A stretch of 64,000 nt of DNA from Paralithodes platypus (GCA_032716605.1 CM064545.1:6908463-6972462); one strand, 5' to 3'; counted from the first letter of the stretch, positions 1-11,350 are shown. Notes: a model not told the origin generated them from the letters alone. Program-made: numbers and translations.

Positions 1-1997
1 GCATGGAATACAAGACGGTGTGTTGAAATGGATAGCAAATTGGCTCAGCGACAGAAAGCAAAGAGTAGTCATAAACGGTAAAGCATCTAAATGGACCAAT
101 GTAAGTAACGGGGATCGGTACTAGGACCAATTATCTTTCTAATTTACATCAACGACATAGATGAGGGTCTCACCTGTACAATCTCAAAATTTGCTGACGA
201 TACAAAAATTGCATATAGCGTATTCTCAAAAGAACAAGTTGACGATATGCAACACAATCTAGATAAATTGTCATGTTGGGCCCAAATTTGGCAAATGAGT
301 TACAATGCGGATAAATGTAAAGTACTACATATCGGATACCTAAATGAGAAAGCAAACTATTCGATGAATGGCACTCAGCTTAAGAATGTAAACAGAGAAA
401 CCGATCTGGGAGTAACAATATTGTTATGTAAGACTTTTATGTGTAGTCAAATGTATTCATAGGGTTAACTCCAGACAGGAGTATTAGGACGTTTTGAGTT
501 ACGATCCTATATTTATGATAAGGGTTAACCTCTTACTCGATGTAGGTAGACTTAAGGTGTCTCCTATGAGCAATAGGTTACTGTAGGTTGATTGAAGATA
601 GGTTGATCTCAGCTTTCCTCGATGATGATAGATAATTGGTAGATATATAATAATAGTAATGCTGCCACCATTCCACGTATACCTTATACATAGATTATAT
701 ATAGGTAAAGAGGGAAAATAAAGATCTCTGGTCCAAAACCACTTCGATATAATTATATTCAAGTACAAACTGAAATAATATACAGAGTACTAAAACTTAA
801 GTAAGTGAGATAGCCTTCCCTATATTGAGAGGGAACTCTAAAAGGCGACTTGTCTGGCCTGTGGTTATAATCTATCTCCCTCCTCTCAATACCTTCTCAC
901 CTATCACCACCCTGGGCCACACCTTCTGGATACAAGATGGCTACCCGTGTTGAGTTACAAGATGGTGGTTGAGAATGCATGAATTAGCGGAATGTTAGCC
1001 AGTGTACAGAATCTGAATCATGACAAATCTGACAGGAGTTACAATGGATGATCCTGTTGACCTCTGAAATGCACAGTTCTTCACACAAATACAGACACAG
1101 TAACTAAAACGTCTTAAAATGATATGATAGTTGGATATAATTAATCCATAATAAATAGTATAATCTTGAGATGTAATAATATCAAGTAACCTAAAACCGA
1201 GTCAACAATGTTCAGAAGCTGTTAAGAAGGCAAACAAAATAATTGGCTTTATAGGCAGGTCATTTTAGCATAAATCCAAAGAAGTTATCCTAACCCTTTA
1301 TAATTTCTTAGTCCGCCCTCTTCTGGAATACTGCGTTCAATCCTGGTGCCCTTATTAAGAAAAAGATATAAACAAGCTAGAACGAGTTCAACGTAGAGTT
1401 ACCGAAATTATATCTAGCCTAAAGAACAAACCATACGAAGAGCGTCTTAGAGAATTAAATCTATTTCCTTTAACCCAGCGCAGATTAAGAGGTGACTTAA
1501 TTCAAGTGTTCAAAATCATCAAAGGCATCGACAATATGAACTGTAGTAAGTACTTCACTATCGACCAATCTAATTACACGCGGGGAAACGGTTGCAAAAT
1601 TATTGGTAAATCTTTTAACTCACACGAATCTAAGAATTTCTTCTTCAATCGAGTTGTCAACTTGTGGAATGGGCTTCCCTGAGACGTTATAGACTGCAGC
1701 ACCGTTGATTCATTTAAACTCCGCCTAAACAAATATCTCGCATCGAACCCGCGACTGACTGCGTTTGTAAATGAATAACTTTATTTTATGCCCCCCTCAG
1801 TTACTAACCCATCTGTCCCCTACTAACTTCCTAATCCTGCCACGGACATTAGTTCCAGGGCAGTAATTCCCTTTCCAATGTTCCCTTACCCACTCTAAAC
1901 CACTCTTTGGACACTTGACCCTCAGTGTTTTGGAGGACAAGCAGCCTAGAAGGGTCACTAGATCTGTTGTTGCTTTATTTCCTTTGTACTCCTTTGT
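1..1997 (+). mobile_element. LINE-D copy 1, 3' half (CR1/Jockey-type non-LTR retrotransposon)
   Basis: This is the end of a reverse-transcriptase ORF plus its 3' UTR. The frame at about 181-240 reads the RT active-site segment KFADDTKIAY. It is followed at 247-421 by the typical segment after it (NLDKL..W, NADKCKVLHIG, DLGVTI). The frame is interrupted at 422 and resumes at about 1183 with the C-terminal segment (KPYEERLRELNLFPL, then a WN.LP-like end near 1670). In-frame stops show it is dead. The 3' UTR from about 1780 matches the tails at 11940-12170 and 33180-33420. At about 1997 the UTR joins the middle of a T2 MITE rather than a poly(A) or simple-repeat tail, so the right junction is a rearrangement. 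The clade (CR1 or Jockey group) is inferred from motif style only. Confidence 0.75.
422..1177. mobile_element. LTR-like insertion inside LINE-D
   Basis: LINE-D copies at 11480 and 32720 are continuous where this copy has about 756 extra bases. The insert begins TGTTATGTAAG and is flanked by AATAT at 417-421 and 1178-1182, as expected for a 5-bp target duplication. It holds a TATA-like run near 640-650 and AATAAA near 717, so a solo LTR is plausible. The right end reads GTAAT rather than a clean CA, so the exact end and the class remain uncertain. Confidence 0.4.
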
Positions 1998-4080
1998 ACA
2001 CCTCTCAAACAAGGAAAAAAATGGCAAAATACCTTATTTTCGGCGATTTTCCCCTTCGGATGCACGATCGTTGCAAGATAACCCGATGTCGTACAAGGAT
2101 GATTCAGGTGTCATTGAAAATCTCTATCATCGCCCTTTCACGGTGTTACGACCGGGGCTCGTATAAAACAAGGGCTCTTAATCATTGGACTAGAAAGGCA
2201 CACAGCCACAACGGTAACACTAGATCCAACCCTCGAACTTATAATGCCGGCGCACAAAAAACACCTATACCCTCCAGAGTTAAACCTGCGATAACGGGGT
2301 ATCCTATAACTCGGTATAAGTGCACTACTACTACAGGCTGATGATCTCTGATACAGCCTGATCACAACAACATACAATTACGTTAATAAGGTATACAAGG
2401 AAAAGATAGAGATCTTAATTAAATCACTGCAATGATTTAATGCAAACTAGAAGAAGGTATATTTAAAGTTACTCTAAACAATAATGAACTGTCACTCCTA
2501 TACTAAAGAAAGTGAACGAAAGTCCCAAAGCATCGAGCAGGAATCTTCTGAAGAAAGTCTGATGCTGGGGTAAGATGATCGTATCGGATTTTGAACTGAT
2601 ATATAAAGCAGGGACAATATAAGACAAGTGTAGAGGCAGACAGTGTTAACTGACACGGGAATAACGATAAATGCACACTAGTATTATCTCCAACAACAAA
2701 AGAAGTACTTAGTCAGGTAACTCAAAAAGCCTGCTCAGGTTGTGCAACTCAACAACAACCAAGTCTTACAGTCAACGTGAATAAGAATGCTGCATACATA
2801 ACATAAGAGTTTATAATTCTAAACGGGTGTCTGCTAGGCTAATAAATTCTAGCTGGGATGTCGTAGGCTAGGAAACAATGGCTGAGCAAGCGGCTCGTAG
2901 CCTAGCGAGGTCCTTAAGACTGTGCGGCCAAATTACGTTAATTGACGGGGTGCTATCTTGAGAGATCCAGATCGCTAGTATCTGGTTCTCTCCTGGCGAC
3001 CCTCTCAAAGTCAAAACAAAACGAGTTAGCACAGTGCTGGGTGGCAGAGGCAAAAGCCCTCACTCGCAGCACAGTGCTAAACTCACAAGGTACACAGTCA
3101 GAAAGACCACCTAGGCTTCCCACGTCTCCGTTGCGATTGTACAGGTTCACCAAAACCTGTTACACATCGGAAATCACAACACAAGTATCCTTACCCCAGT
3201 CTAGCATTAAATAGCCCAGCAGACAGCCAAGGAATAGGTAGGGAGACACCGTGAGTGTGTCGAACCTCTACAGACAAAATGGTAACCCCTCCAAAATGCC
3301 TAACTAAACGTATAATATCTGAGAGCTTCAGCATATAATACGATGGCCGATATATGAAATCGTGCAGAACCAAAGGGGAGTTATGATATTAAATAGAGAG
3401 GAAGAATGAGAGGTAAGAAGTTGAGAGAGAGAGAAAGTGCTCTATAGGTAGAAGTCGGGGACAGGTGGCAAGGGGAGATGTGAAGGGTATGCTGGTCAAG
3501 CAAGCTCTGAGGAAGGTAGCGTCCTCGGGACCCCTCCAGGATCACACACAAAGGCATGGTGGTCAGCCAATCACAGGCCGCTACGTCACCAGACAGCAGG
3601 CCTGTAGAAGGCGCCAGGCACCACCAGCCAATCAAAACCGAGAGAAAGCCACGCGGGCGAGGGACTCCGGGAGGGAGGAAGGAGGAGGGAAAACAACACT
3701 CTCCTCCCACGCTGCTCGTTCGCTCTCTCTCCTTCACTACAATGCATCTTATGTTCAACTCATGATATATAATATAATGCATTGTCACAGGCGAAAATAA
3801 AGACCACTTCTATACTGCCTGTGACATGACGATTCACAAGAAAGAAAGTACAACATTGTAGATAGACTGTAGCCCATTTCACTGCCCTGGCGAGCGCTAG
3901 TGGCTACCGGGAGGCGATTCTGCCAACGCTGGCAGGCGTCACAACGGATATATAATTGTATTACGCTCTGGCTCTTGCTTATGCATGAAAAAGAGCATGG
4001 AATGAACCTCATTTTCAGTAAATATACCCGCCAGGCGCTACAACGAAACCCTCCCCCCCCCCCCTCACACTGGTTGGGAG
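1998..4080 (+). mobile_element. T2 MITE copy a, incomplete and split by an LTR-like element
   Basis: Positions 1998-2143 and 3948-4080 align piecewise with the T2 element at about 29196-29453. Shared pieces include the block around CGATCGTTGCAAGATAACCC and the block around GCTCTTGCTTATGCATG. The left third of T2 is missing; its place is taken by the LINE-D 3' UTR. The right end (GGTTGGGAG followed by ATAA) is the same as in the other T2 copy and abuts the same LINE-D codons. Bases 2144-3943 are a later insertion. Confidence 0.6.
2144..3943. mobile_element. LTR-like element with 4-bp target duplication
   Basis: The sequence starts TGTTACGACCGG and ends GGCGTCACA, giving TG...CA termini. It is flanked by ACGG at 2140-2143 and 3944-3947. 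The related T2 copy at about 29316 carries a single ACGG at the same point, which is an empty site. A TATA-like run near 3764 and AATAAA near 3795 lie close to the right end. No gag or pol frame is visible in the 1.8 kb, so it is either a very long solo LTR or an internally decayed element. A DNA transposon with short imperfect termini cannot be excluded. Confidence 0.5.
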
Positions 4081-4482
4081 ATAACAAAGATGATCTTAAC
4101 CAATCATGGAGATTTTTCACCGCCACTTATTCGAATGCAGTTCATGAGTGTATACCATTATAAAAACGAAGATCAGTACATAATCATAGGCCTAAGTGGT
4201 GGAATAGAGACATTGAGGATTGTCTGCTTCATAAAAAGAATGATCATGTGAAATTAAAAATCTCTGACACCCATGAAAATAAAGTGATATTTGTAGATCT
4301 AGGACGCAAAGCCAAAAAGTTAATCAAACAAAATAAAAACACGCTAGAATTACATGTTGCAAATCAAAGTAAATAAGAAAGAATTTCATAGTTACCTCAG
4401 GAAGAAGAAATTAGTGACTTCAACGAATGGACCGTTAGTCGATGGGAAATGAGATTATACTAAAAATGAAGCAAAAATATAT
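4081..4482 (+). pseudogene. LINE-D linker between endonuclease and RT, degenerate
   Basis: The frame reads remnants of the linker seen again at 29458-29776: NAVHECIPL, then a KWWN-like segment near 4195, then KLKISDTHENKVIF. The linker sits after the endonuclease and before the RT palm in this LINE family. In-frame stops occur at about 4160 and 4374. It is cut at 4483 by the inverted-repeat element. Confidence 0.6.
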
Positions 4483-4962
4483 GTTTGATTCCCGAAGGGA
4501 AGTAAAGAAAACCTAATATTTAGTAGGGGCCCCGGAATCATTGACGATGTTGCCTATTAGTATAATAGTCTCCATTCAACACCCACGTCAGTCGTTTGAA
4601 TCAACCGCCGCGGGGAAGAACCAGAGTCATCTTCATAAGTGCAACGCTACTTCTCTTATGGTGTCGGAATAGATCGGGTACCCACTACGAAAAAACTTCG
4701 TAAAAAATAAGAGAATAAAAAAGGAAAACATTTCTACTTTAACACTGTTATTCACAAGCTTCCCACATTCGGTGGATTTTCTTGCGTTGTGGCTTCTTAC
4801 CGCCTCTCGCCAAGCGCAACAATTCGTCCTTCAATGATATACCAAGATAAACTCAAAATATCAGCGAATAGGAAGGGGATGGCTGGGAGGGTCTTCATCG
4901 TCAATGATTCCGGGACCCCTACTAAATATTAGGTTTTCTTTACTTCCCTTCGGGAATCAAAC
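4483..4962. repeat. 480-bp element bounded by 67-bp inverted repeats
   Basis: Left arm 4483-4549 and right arm 4896-4962 are inverted copies with one mismatch in 67. The arms begin GTTTGATTCCCGAAGGG. The 346-bp interior has no ORF of note. I see no convincing target duplication (left flank AAATATAT, right flank CTGTAATT). It could be a foldback element, a long-TIR MITE or an inverted duplication. A further CATTGACGATGTTGCCT, matching the inner end of the left arm, occurs at about 4987. Confidence 0.75.
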
Positions 4963-5830
4963 CTGTAATTTACTAGTGGCACCTTCAACATTGACGATGT
5001 TGCCTGAATTCCAAGACTGGAGGGGGACATTCGTAATATCATAACCTCAATAACCGCATGGTTAAGTCAAGAAACCTTATAACAGGAAAAGATATTTTCA
5101 TTGATTTAGTTGTGTATACAACAAAAATTTAAAAATATGAAAGAGTGGGAGCAGTGCGTTGCTTCAAAGAAGCCTGCTCCAACAACAGAGTCCTCTTTCA
5201 TGAGGTATTTGTTGTACTGTGTGACACAGAGTTTAAAGCAAAAAAAAAACTGCATCACCTCGACCTTTAACCCGTGCTGTCCTAAGCTAGGTTCCTAGGT
5301 CCACTTATTGAGTCACTTCGACCAATATCAAACATACTGAATCTAGTGCGAACTAGTCTGGAACATTTATGGAGTCGCTAATTAACCAATTCCGACCTTT
5401 CTTACTCTAGTGCAACTAGTATAGAAAACTGAAAATTACATATATAGTATAATGAATAGTAGTGAAAAGCAATCTTTTATTATTCATAAAAAATTAGCTT
5501 GAATTAAGCTTGCAAAACAAAATTTGATTACATCAGTTATTTTAAAAAGGCTAAACAAATTATTCTGAGCTTCTTAGCTCGTACATATCTAATTGGGCTC
5601 AGCCCGGCGTAAACATGTCTAGCTTGCCCTACATGAACTTCTATTCCTGTGGAAGGGGGTTCTTCTCTTGTACTGGGATCCACATATCCCCCCCCCCCCT
5701 CCTTTCTTTAAGCCCCTATATATATAGGGCGTACCTATCACAGTACTAACAGCTGGAAATACAAGTAAAATACAACAGGAGGAGTGTGCCCTTGTGCAGA
5801 CCATGAACACGGTTTGGGCCGTAAGGGAAA
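4963..5830. other. No recognised feature
   Basis: AT-rich sequence with short ORFs only. It contains a C-run near 5690 and an A-run near 5240. Nothing here supports a gene. Confidence 0.5.
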
Positions 5831-6596
5831 AACTGAGTTTGTAAAGAATAAGGGGGGATTAACCCTGCAATGAAACTTCTGCACCGATGGCACCTCCTAA
5901 GCCTACCACCGACCCACCCGCCCACTCAGCATGGAGCGAGGAGACATAGGATCAGCGAGTAAACGAGAGAGCCAGAAAGCCAGCAGGCAATAATAGTTAG
6001 TCCGCTGGGGGATGTTACAGAACGTTTATTGGGAGAGGATCGAGCAAGACACATGAGCCGGTGGACCTGAAGATGGTTGTGACTAGTAGTACATTATTTG
6101 GAAGGCCCACGGTAGCCGCTAACCGGCGGACGGTTTCCTCTGGCTAGAACTCAACAAGTTAAGTGTGAGAGAGATGGCCTTCCTTGGCGCGGGTCCGCTG
6201 CAGGGGTAATGGTATTCACATATCCGAGCAGGGTTGGCGACCGCGTGCCTCCCTCTCGTGCGTAATGAGTAAGTATCCCGTCTCTTATGCAGAGGGTTGT
6301 ATCGTTCTGTTATGCAACGCCGTGTGAGGTAAGGCCGCGTGACTCCCCTTCCGGCATGCACTTGTGGTGACCGACGCAGTCCGGTCTTCCAGAAGACATA
6401 AGGTGGCGCTGCCAACCTTGGGAACTAACACCTTGTCGAACCTCCAAACCCTATTGCACTAGCACGGCCGAGGGAGGGAGGAAGACGGAGGGAGGACTCA
6501 AGAGCCATCATCACCAGTCCTAAAAGCATTTGTAATTTAACCAATTAACTGGAGGTGAAACCGTCCGCCGGCAGCTTGGAGCTTTCAGGGGGAGAC
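5831..6596. other. GC-rich region downstream of the Gag-like ORFs
   Basis: The base composition changes from AT-rich to GC-rich here. CCGGCGG-type heptamers occur at about 6122 and 6562. An ORF of 98 codons (6119-6415, minus) has no recognisable features and is not called. It may be the 3' part or an LTR of the element that encodes the Gag-like ORFs upstream on the minus strand. Confidence 0.3.
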
Positions 6597-7790
6597 CTAT
6601 TGGGTGGTCCCTATCTTCGATTTCAACATTACCCTAACATCTCTCTCTGTCTGGTTATCCAGGAGCTTCGCAGTCAACACCGGAGAGAACAAAATCCTAT
6701 AATAAGTATTCATAGGTAACCCCTGAGCCATACCGAGTCTGAGGAGCTGCCTCAAATAAGGCTGTTCGAATTTCCGTGACCGTTCTAGCCAGAGAAGGGA
6801 GTAGGTATTGTTGAAAAGCCTTAACCAATTCCTCTTTATGTCGAGGGGGGTCCGGCACAGGTTGGGCAATAGCCTGGGCCGTATCTCTAGTTAACGGGAA
6901 GCTAATAAATTTCCTGTGGGCATTATCTCTGACCAGAAATTCATAACATAGATAGGAACCTGTAGCACTGTACCGTGAGCATCTTTTGCCCTAAAGAAAT
7001 TTTTACGGTTAACTTCTATCGCCCACTCCTTAGGCACTGGGACCTCCCCTTGGGTCGACTTATGCCCCTCCCCTTGTGTCACATTCGTAACTGGAAGCCA
7101 GAGCCTTCCAGGCGCTTTGAGGACCTGGGAGCGTTTAATTACTACAGGCTGAACTAGGGGGGCAGCGGGGTGAGGGGTGGGGGTGCAAGAAGGACCCGGT
7201 AGACTACTAGCCTTATGGGTTCTTCCCACCGAGGGGGATAAATAAGGTTGAGTATCAGCTGAATCCACAGAGCTATTATGGCTGAGGCCATCCTGACGAG
7301 AAACTGAACTAGTGTCCATCCTAGTCAAGGGAGGTCATATGGAGGGAGAAACAAGTAACAAATCATCCGCCGGCAGTCCCTGCCTGGGTCGACCGGCGGA
7401 AGGGGGAGTTACGTTAGAGGGCCTAGATACACCCCTGAGCTCTGGGTCCACAAACACTGGGGTTTGTGTCCGGGTCCAGGGACGGACTATATGCTCTGGC
7501 CACGAACCTGGGTTAACATCTAAGGTCTGAGGCCCAATCACTTGTTCCGTAGGCCGGGAAAAAACTGGAATGACCGGCGGCGGGCCCTTAGGCAACGGGT
7601 GGTCAATTAAGCGGACCGTCTCTGGCCCGGCGGAGAAGGCTGCCGGCTTGGGAATCCCTAAATTGATATGAGAGGGATGAGGCATAGATAAAGTGTGAGG
7701 TGGTCCCAGTGCCTGATTAGGGGTTTGACTACGCTTAATAGCGCACTGACGTATCACCTTCTGTAACAATTTATTTAGCTGCTCAGACAT
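6597..7790 (-). pseudogene. Second ORF of Gag-like pair, with two in-frame stops
   Basis: One minus-strand frame runs from the ATG at 7790 to a stop at 6597, interrupted by TGA near 7332 and TAA near 6888. The N-terminal two-thirds is rich in proline and serine. The C-terminal part has an ordinary composition with many aromatic and basic residues (RNWLRLFNNTYSLLWLERSR) and could be a folded domain. I do not recognise it. Its start overlaps the end of the upstream ORF by 16 bases in a different frame, an arrangement seen where a second retroelement ORF is reached by frameshifting or reinitiation. Linking it to a retroelement is inference from this overlap and the neighbouring Cys-rich ORF. Confidence 0.4.
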
Positions 7791-8887
7791 ACAACCTGGT
7801 GATCAGCTTGTGTAGGTAGCCTAACTTGTCGGTCTGTTTGTAGCAGAGTGTCAGTCTGTATCAGAGTGGCTGTGTGTGTTCTAGGACTGGTCACTAGTGT
7901 TTGACTGCTATTAGCCGTGGACGGGTGGGGTGAACCACTAGCCGCTGACTCCTGGTCACGCGGCGGCGGAGGTGCCAGTGTGGCCGCAGGTTGAGAACCT
8001 ACAACCTTGGGGGCAGACATCAATCCAAACTGGTCTTCGGACGGAGCCAGGGGAGTTGCGTGAGACCTCATGGTCGTAACCGCATCTGATGTAAAGACAC
8101 CCGGAGACTGAGTAGAGGTAAGAGCCATATTGACCGGCGGAGTGTGTCTGTTAGTTAACACTAGTTTGGAACCATGGAGCCTTACGTGAACAGTTTGCCT
8201 AATTCTAGTGGCCGTGTGGGAGGGGCCGGCGTCCAGCCCGAGGAGACCGGGGAGAACCCCCTGCGTTCCCGAGGTGGCCACCGGACCCTTAAGCTGTGTC
8301 ACCATGAGATCAACTTGCGGAGAAGTAGGAGTTTCATTAGATAGCAGAACACGTCGTGGTGGGCTCGAGAGCCGGCGTATCTTGTCAGGCAGATACTCTG
8401 TGCTGTCCGTTCTCCTCAGGCTGCCCGCCGGTGGAGCTGGGTGGGCAGATTTGAGGCATTCCGGTGACATTAAGCTGCTCCTCTTGGATGGGGGAGAGGA
8501 GCTCTGTGTAGATGTCGTGGAGGACATAGGAGACGCAATGGTCAACAAAGGTATTGGGGAGTTGTGTGACTGGTGAGCTATATGGTCATCAAATGAATAT
8601 AACTGAACTACCCTCAATAATTCTGGGTTATCACATGACAGTTCTTTGTTAGCTACTTGAGAACCATATGTCTTAAACTTAGTCCTTACGTCAATGAGAG
8701 TGAGCAGACAAGATGTATCTTGGGCAGCGAGCCATTCCTCGAACAGGTCTGAACAGACTGGACATGTACGAGATGTCCACGTGAAGGAGGCCCTGTTTAA
8801 ACACTGAACACACCTGATACACCGGCTATGGGCTGATATCGGTATCAAAAGACATGAGGGAGTTGAACAAACCGTAAACAAAGGCAT
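7775..8887 (-). CDS. Gag-like protein with N-terminal Cys-rich motif, Pro/Ser-rich
   Basis: An intact 370-codon ORF on the minus strand. Residues about 12-46 have spaced cysteines and one histidine (AHSRCIRCVQC, then RTCPVCSDLFEEW). This resembles the zinc-binding cluster seen near the start of Gag-like proteins of some DIRS and Gypsy elements. Residues 120-370 are low complexity and rich in Ser, Pro and Thr. A pyrimidine run followed by CAG/GTAAAA lies about 60 bases before the ATG. No pol gene follows within the window, so the element type is unknown. A host gene or virus-derived gene remains possible. Several CCGGCGG heptamers fall within the ORF. Confidence 0.4.
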   Translation of the reverse strand: MPLFTVCSTPSCLLIPISAHSRCIRCVQCLNRASFTWTSRTCPVCSDLFEEWLAAQDTSCLLTLIDVRTKFKTYGSQVANKELSCDNPELLRVVQLYSFDDHIAHQSHNSPIPLLTIASPMSSTTSTQSSSPPSKRSSLMSPECLKSAHPAPPAGSLRRTDSTEYLPDKIRRLSSPPRRVLLSNETPTSPQVDLMVTQLKGPVATSGTQGVLPGLLGLDAGPSHTATRIRQTVHVRLHGSKLVLTNRHTPPVNMALTSTQSPGVFTSDAVTTMRSHATPLAPSEDQFGLMSAPKVVGSQPAATLAPPPPRDQESAASGSPHPSTANSSQTLVTSPRTHTATLIQTDTLLQTDRQVRLPTQADHQVVCLSS

Positions 8888-8939
8888 GATTCAGAGAATC
8901 CCTTACGGCGGGAACGTTGCTGTAGTAGGCTGTCCTGAG

Positions 8940-8966
8940 GGTTTTACCTGGAAAGAAAAAATGTCC
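8940..8966 (-). promoter_or_regulatory. Possible splice site upstream of the Gag-like ORF
   Basis: On the minus strand a pyrimidine run, TTTTTTCTTTCCAG, is followed by GTAAAAC. It fits a 3' splice acceptor, while CAG/GTAAAA also fits a 5' donor, so the direction of use cannot be decided from sequence. Confidence 0.3.
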
Positions 8967-8999
8967 AGGAATCAGTGCTCATAAGGATATATAGAGAGA

Positions 9000-10048
9000 G
9001 TCTCACTCATCCTATCCTCCCGGTGCAAGAAGAATAGGAGGCTACGGCCTCCTCTTTCTTCTCATCCCTAAAGGGTGTGAATAGCCTATTCCCATGCCCC
9101 TGGGCAACATGAGAAGGGGATATCACTGTTACAGAGGGCGACCGTTACGACCTAGGTCATAGTACAGTAAGCCCACTGGCGGCGTACCGCTCTGTGCTCT
9201 ACCAAACACACAAGCAGTAGATGATTTGTTTACCGACTGGGCGCAGGGTAAACGTCACTAAGTAAGCGCGCTAGCTTATGACGAGTCATAAGTGCAGTGT
9301 CCGCCGGGGTCTTATTCACTGGTCCGCTGGCAAGGCGGGCTAAACGACCCTATGATCCCGCGTCAGATCCTGACTAGTCATAGTTACCGGAGGACCCCTG
9401 ACGGCGGGTATAGGCTTTCTATAGATGAAACCACCCGCCGTCGGACCGTTATCCATGCAGCCGCCGGAAGGAGGAGGAAACGTCCGAGGGGCTCACAATC
9501 ACCCTTCCAAATTTGTGTTAGACACATCGGAGTCCGTCGGACCCGTGAGGGTCCAGGAACAGTGAAGTAGAGGCACCGCAACTCCTACCGACTCCAACAC
9601 GGCGAGGGAGACCAGAACCCAGGTAAACGCCGGCGTTGCGGACCGAACCAACGGCTTACAAAACCTAGGCCGGCGGGACAAGAAGAGGGAGGGAGGACTC
9701 GGAGCACGCAGAACCGCGAGAGAACTCGACCCAAAACTCACATACTCCCACGCGTGGAAAAACGTTTGGCAGGACTCCCGGAAAGTGGCACACAAACCAA
9801 CAGGGAGACCCAACAAAACACAGGGGACATAATAAATCACAATAATAGCAAAAATAAAAGAACCCCCCCAAAACTAGATAACCTACAGGCTTATCCATGA
9901 AAAATTGAGACATACAATACGGATGAATCATGAAAAAATAGAGCCAAAAAGGGCGAAGAGATAGCCCCCAAGTGGGGCCTCTCAGCAGGCTCGAACGACG
10001 GAAGATCCCACAGCCACTTGTGACAATCCTAACCCTGGCACACCTGCA
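9000..10048. other. GC-rich region without a supported gene
   Basis: ORFs of 65-137 codons overlap on both strands and none has recognisable features. CCGCCGG or CCGGCGG occurs at about 9300, 9461 and 9669. The stretch probably belongs to the element encoding the Gag-like ORFs (upstream on the minus strand). The right part, from about 10000, grades into the BEL/Pao fragment. Confidence 0.3.
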
Positions 10049-10378
10049 ATGGTAAAAATAGGGATAGCATCGCCACAAGTTGGGGACGTCGTTCTAGTAC
10101 ATGATGACGGCCCCCGACTTTTTTGGCGTATAGGTCGGATAATGAAACTTCTTCGTGGTCCTGACCACGAATGTAGGGTAGTTCAGGTAAAAACAGGAGC
10201 CGGTTTGACCACCAGACCGGTGGTTAAGCTATACCCACTAGAGATAGATTTAAAGGTAGTGGATGGCGACAGCAAGCTGATGATATCCTTCCTGCTACTG
10301 GAGCGGACCGAGGTGATACCCCTCAGAGGCCGTCACGTCTGGCTGCTTTGGGTTCCTCTCAGTTGTGGCGATCCATGA
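10049..10378 (+). pseudogene. BEL/Pao Pol C-terminal domain (DUF5641-like), 5'-truncated
   Basis: The reading frame starts with SPQVGDVVLVHDDG, continues with FWRIGRI and ends the domain with TTRPVVKLYPLE. This is the small barrel-like domain found after the integrase in BEL/Pao retrotransposon polyproteins. The frame is open upstream (TCDNPNPGTPA before the Met), so the Met at 10049 is not a true start: the integrase is simply missing. The rest of pol is absent upstream, where GC-rich unrelated sequence begins. A stop at 10376-10378 ends the frame, followed by about 50 bases and then the probable LTR. Confidence 0.75.
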
Positions 10379-10427
10379 TTGGGACGGGACAATTGTAATT
10401 ACTTTGTATATAGCTGGTGGCGGAGTA

Positions 10428-10975
10428 TGTCGTGAATCCTAGCTGGTATATATACTGTAGTTTGAATTTCCCGGGTTCACGACAGCTGGTTCCTTTTTGT
10501 TTATACGCATTACTTTATTTATCTTTGTGGATAAATATTACTGTGGTTACACCAATTATATCTTAGTTTATTTTCCCTTATTATTTAATCACGGGGGACA
10601 ATATAGAACCCTTAAATATATTTTATATTGTCACGATAAAAGGGAATATCAGACACACTTCACACAGACATCGTCCCGCTAACTACAGACCGCCAGCTGC
10701 TGCCACATAACAGCAGAACTTCCCTGATATTCACCTACTGACATGTCCATCATCTAATCTACACGCTTTGCATCACAGCTAAGTTCCTTTAATACTAGAA
10801 GTACTTCATAGATATTACTGGGACTACCACAGATAACCTACACATACATGTTTAGAAGTAAGTCAAACGCCGACCCGGTATCATTTTTATAGCCTAGGCC
10901 AATTCATCTTCCCAGGTCTAATTATTTAATTTATATCCGTTTCTCCTCTACCCCCTAGGAATAAAAAACAGGATA
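10428..10975 (+). mobile_element. Probable BEL/Pao 3' LTR and flank
   Basis: A TGTCGTGAATCC start lies 50 bases after the pol stop, preceded by a purine-rich stretch (GGTGGCGGAG). GTCGTGAATCC here and GGGTTCACGAC at about 10483 form an inverted repeat. Without a second LTR copy the right end cannot be placed, so the end coordinate is only a limit. Confidence 0.4.
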
Positions 10976-10976
10976 G

Positions 10977-11350
10977 AATTACTTAAGAAGTGCGTGCGGA
11001 GTTACATGGAGGGATAGACAGACTAATGAAGAAGTAAGAAGGAGGTGTGGTGTGGAGGTGGGATGTGCTGGAAAGTGTGAAAAGGAACAACTTGAGATGG
11101 TTCGGCCATATGGAACGTATGGAAAGCGAGAGAATGACTAAGAGGGTGTACGAGATGAGATGGAGGGACAGAGAGGGAGAGGTTGACCGAAGGAGAGGTG
11201 GAAGGATGGAGTGAGGAAGTATATGAACGAAGGCGGTGCTGGTTGGTGGGAGGGGCGTCGCCTGACTGGGGACAGAGGTGCATGGAGGCGGTTCATTCGT
11301 GGCCACCCCTTCGGGGATCACGGCGTCCGGCAATAGATGATAGATAGATA
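10977..11350 (+). mobile_element. RTE-like LINE 3' fragment
   Basis: The sequence matches the last 370 bases of the RTE-like LINE at 35188-35554. It includes the coded segment CGVTWRDRQTN and the 3' UTR hairpin CCCCTTCGGGG. It ends in the simple tail AATAGATGATAGATAGATAG. It is strongly 5'-truncated and abuts LINE-D sequence at 11351. Confidence 0.75.

Noticed and set aside
9292..9840. Overlapping ORFs on both strands in GC-rich DNA
   Set aside because: GC-rich DNA has few stops; products have no recognisable motifs.
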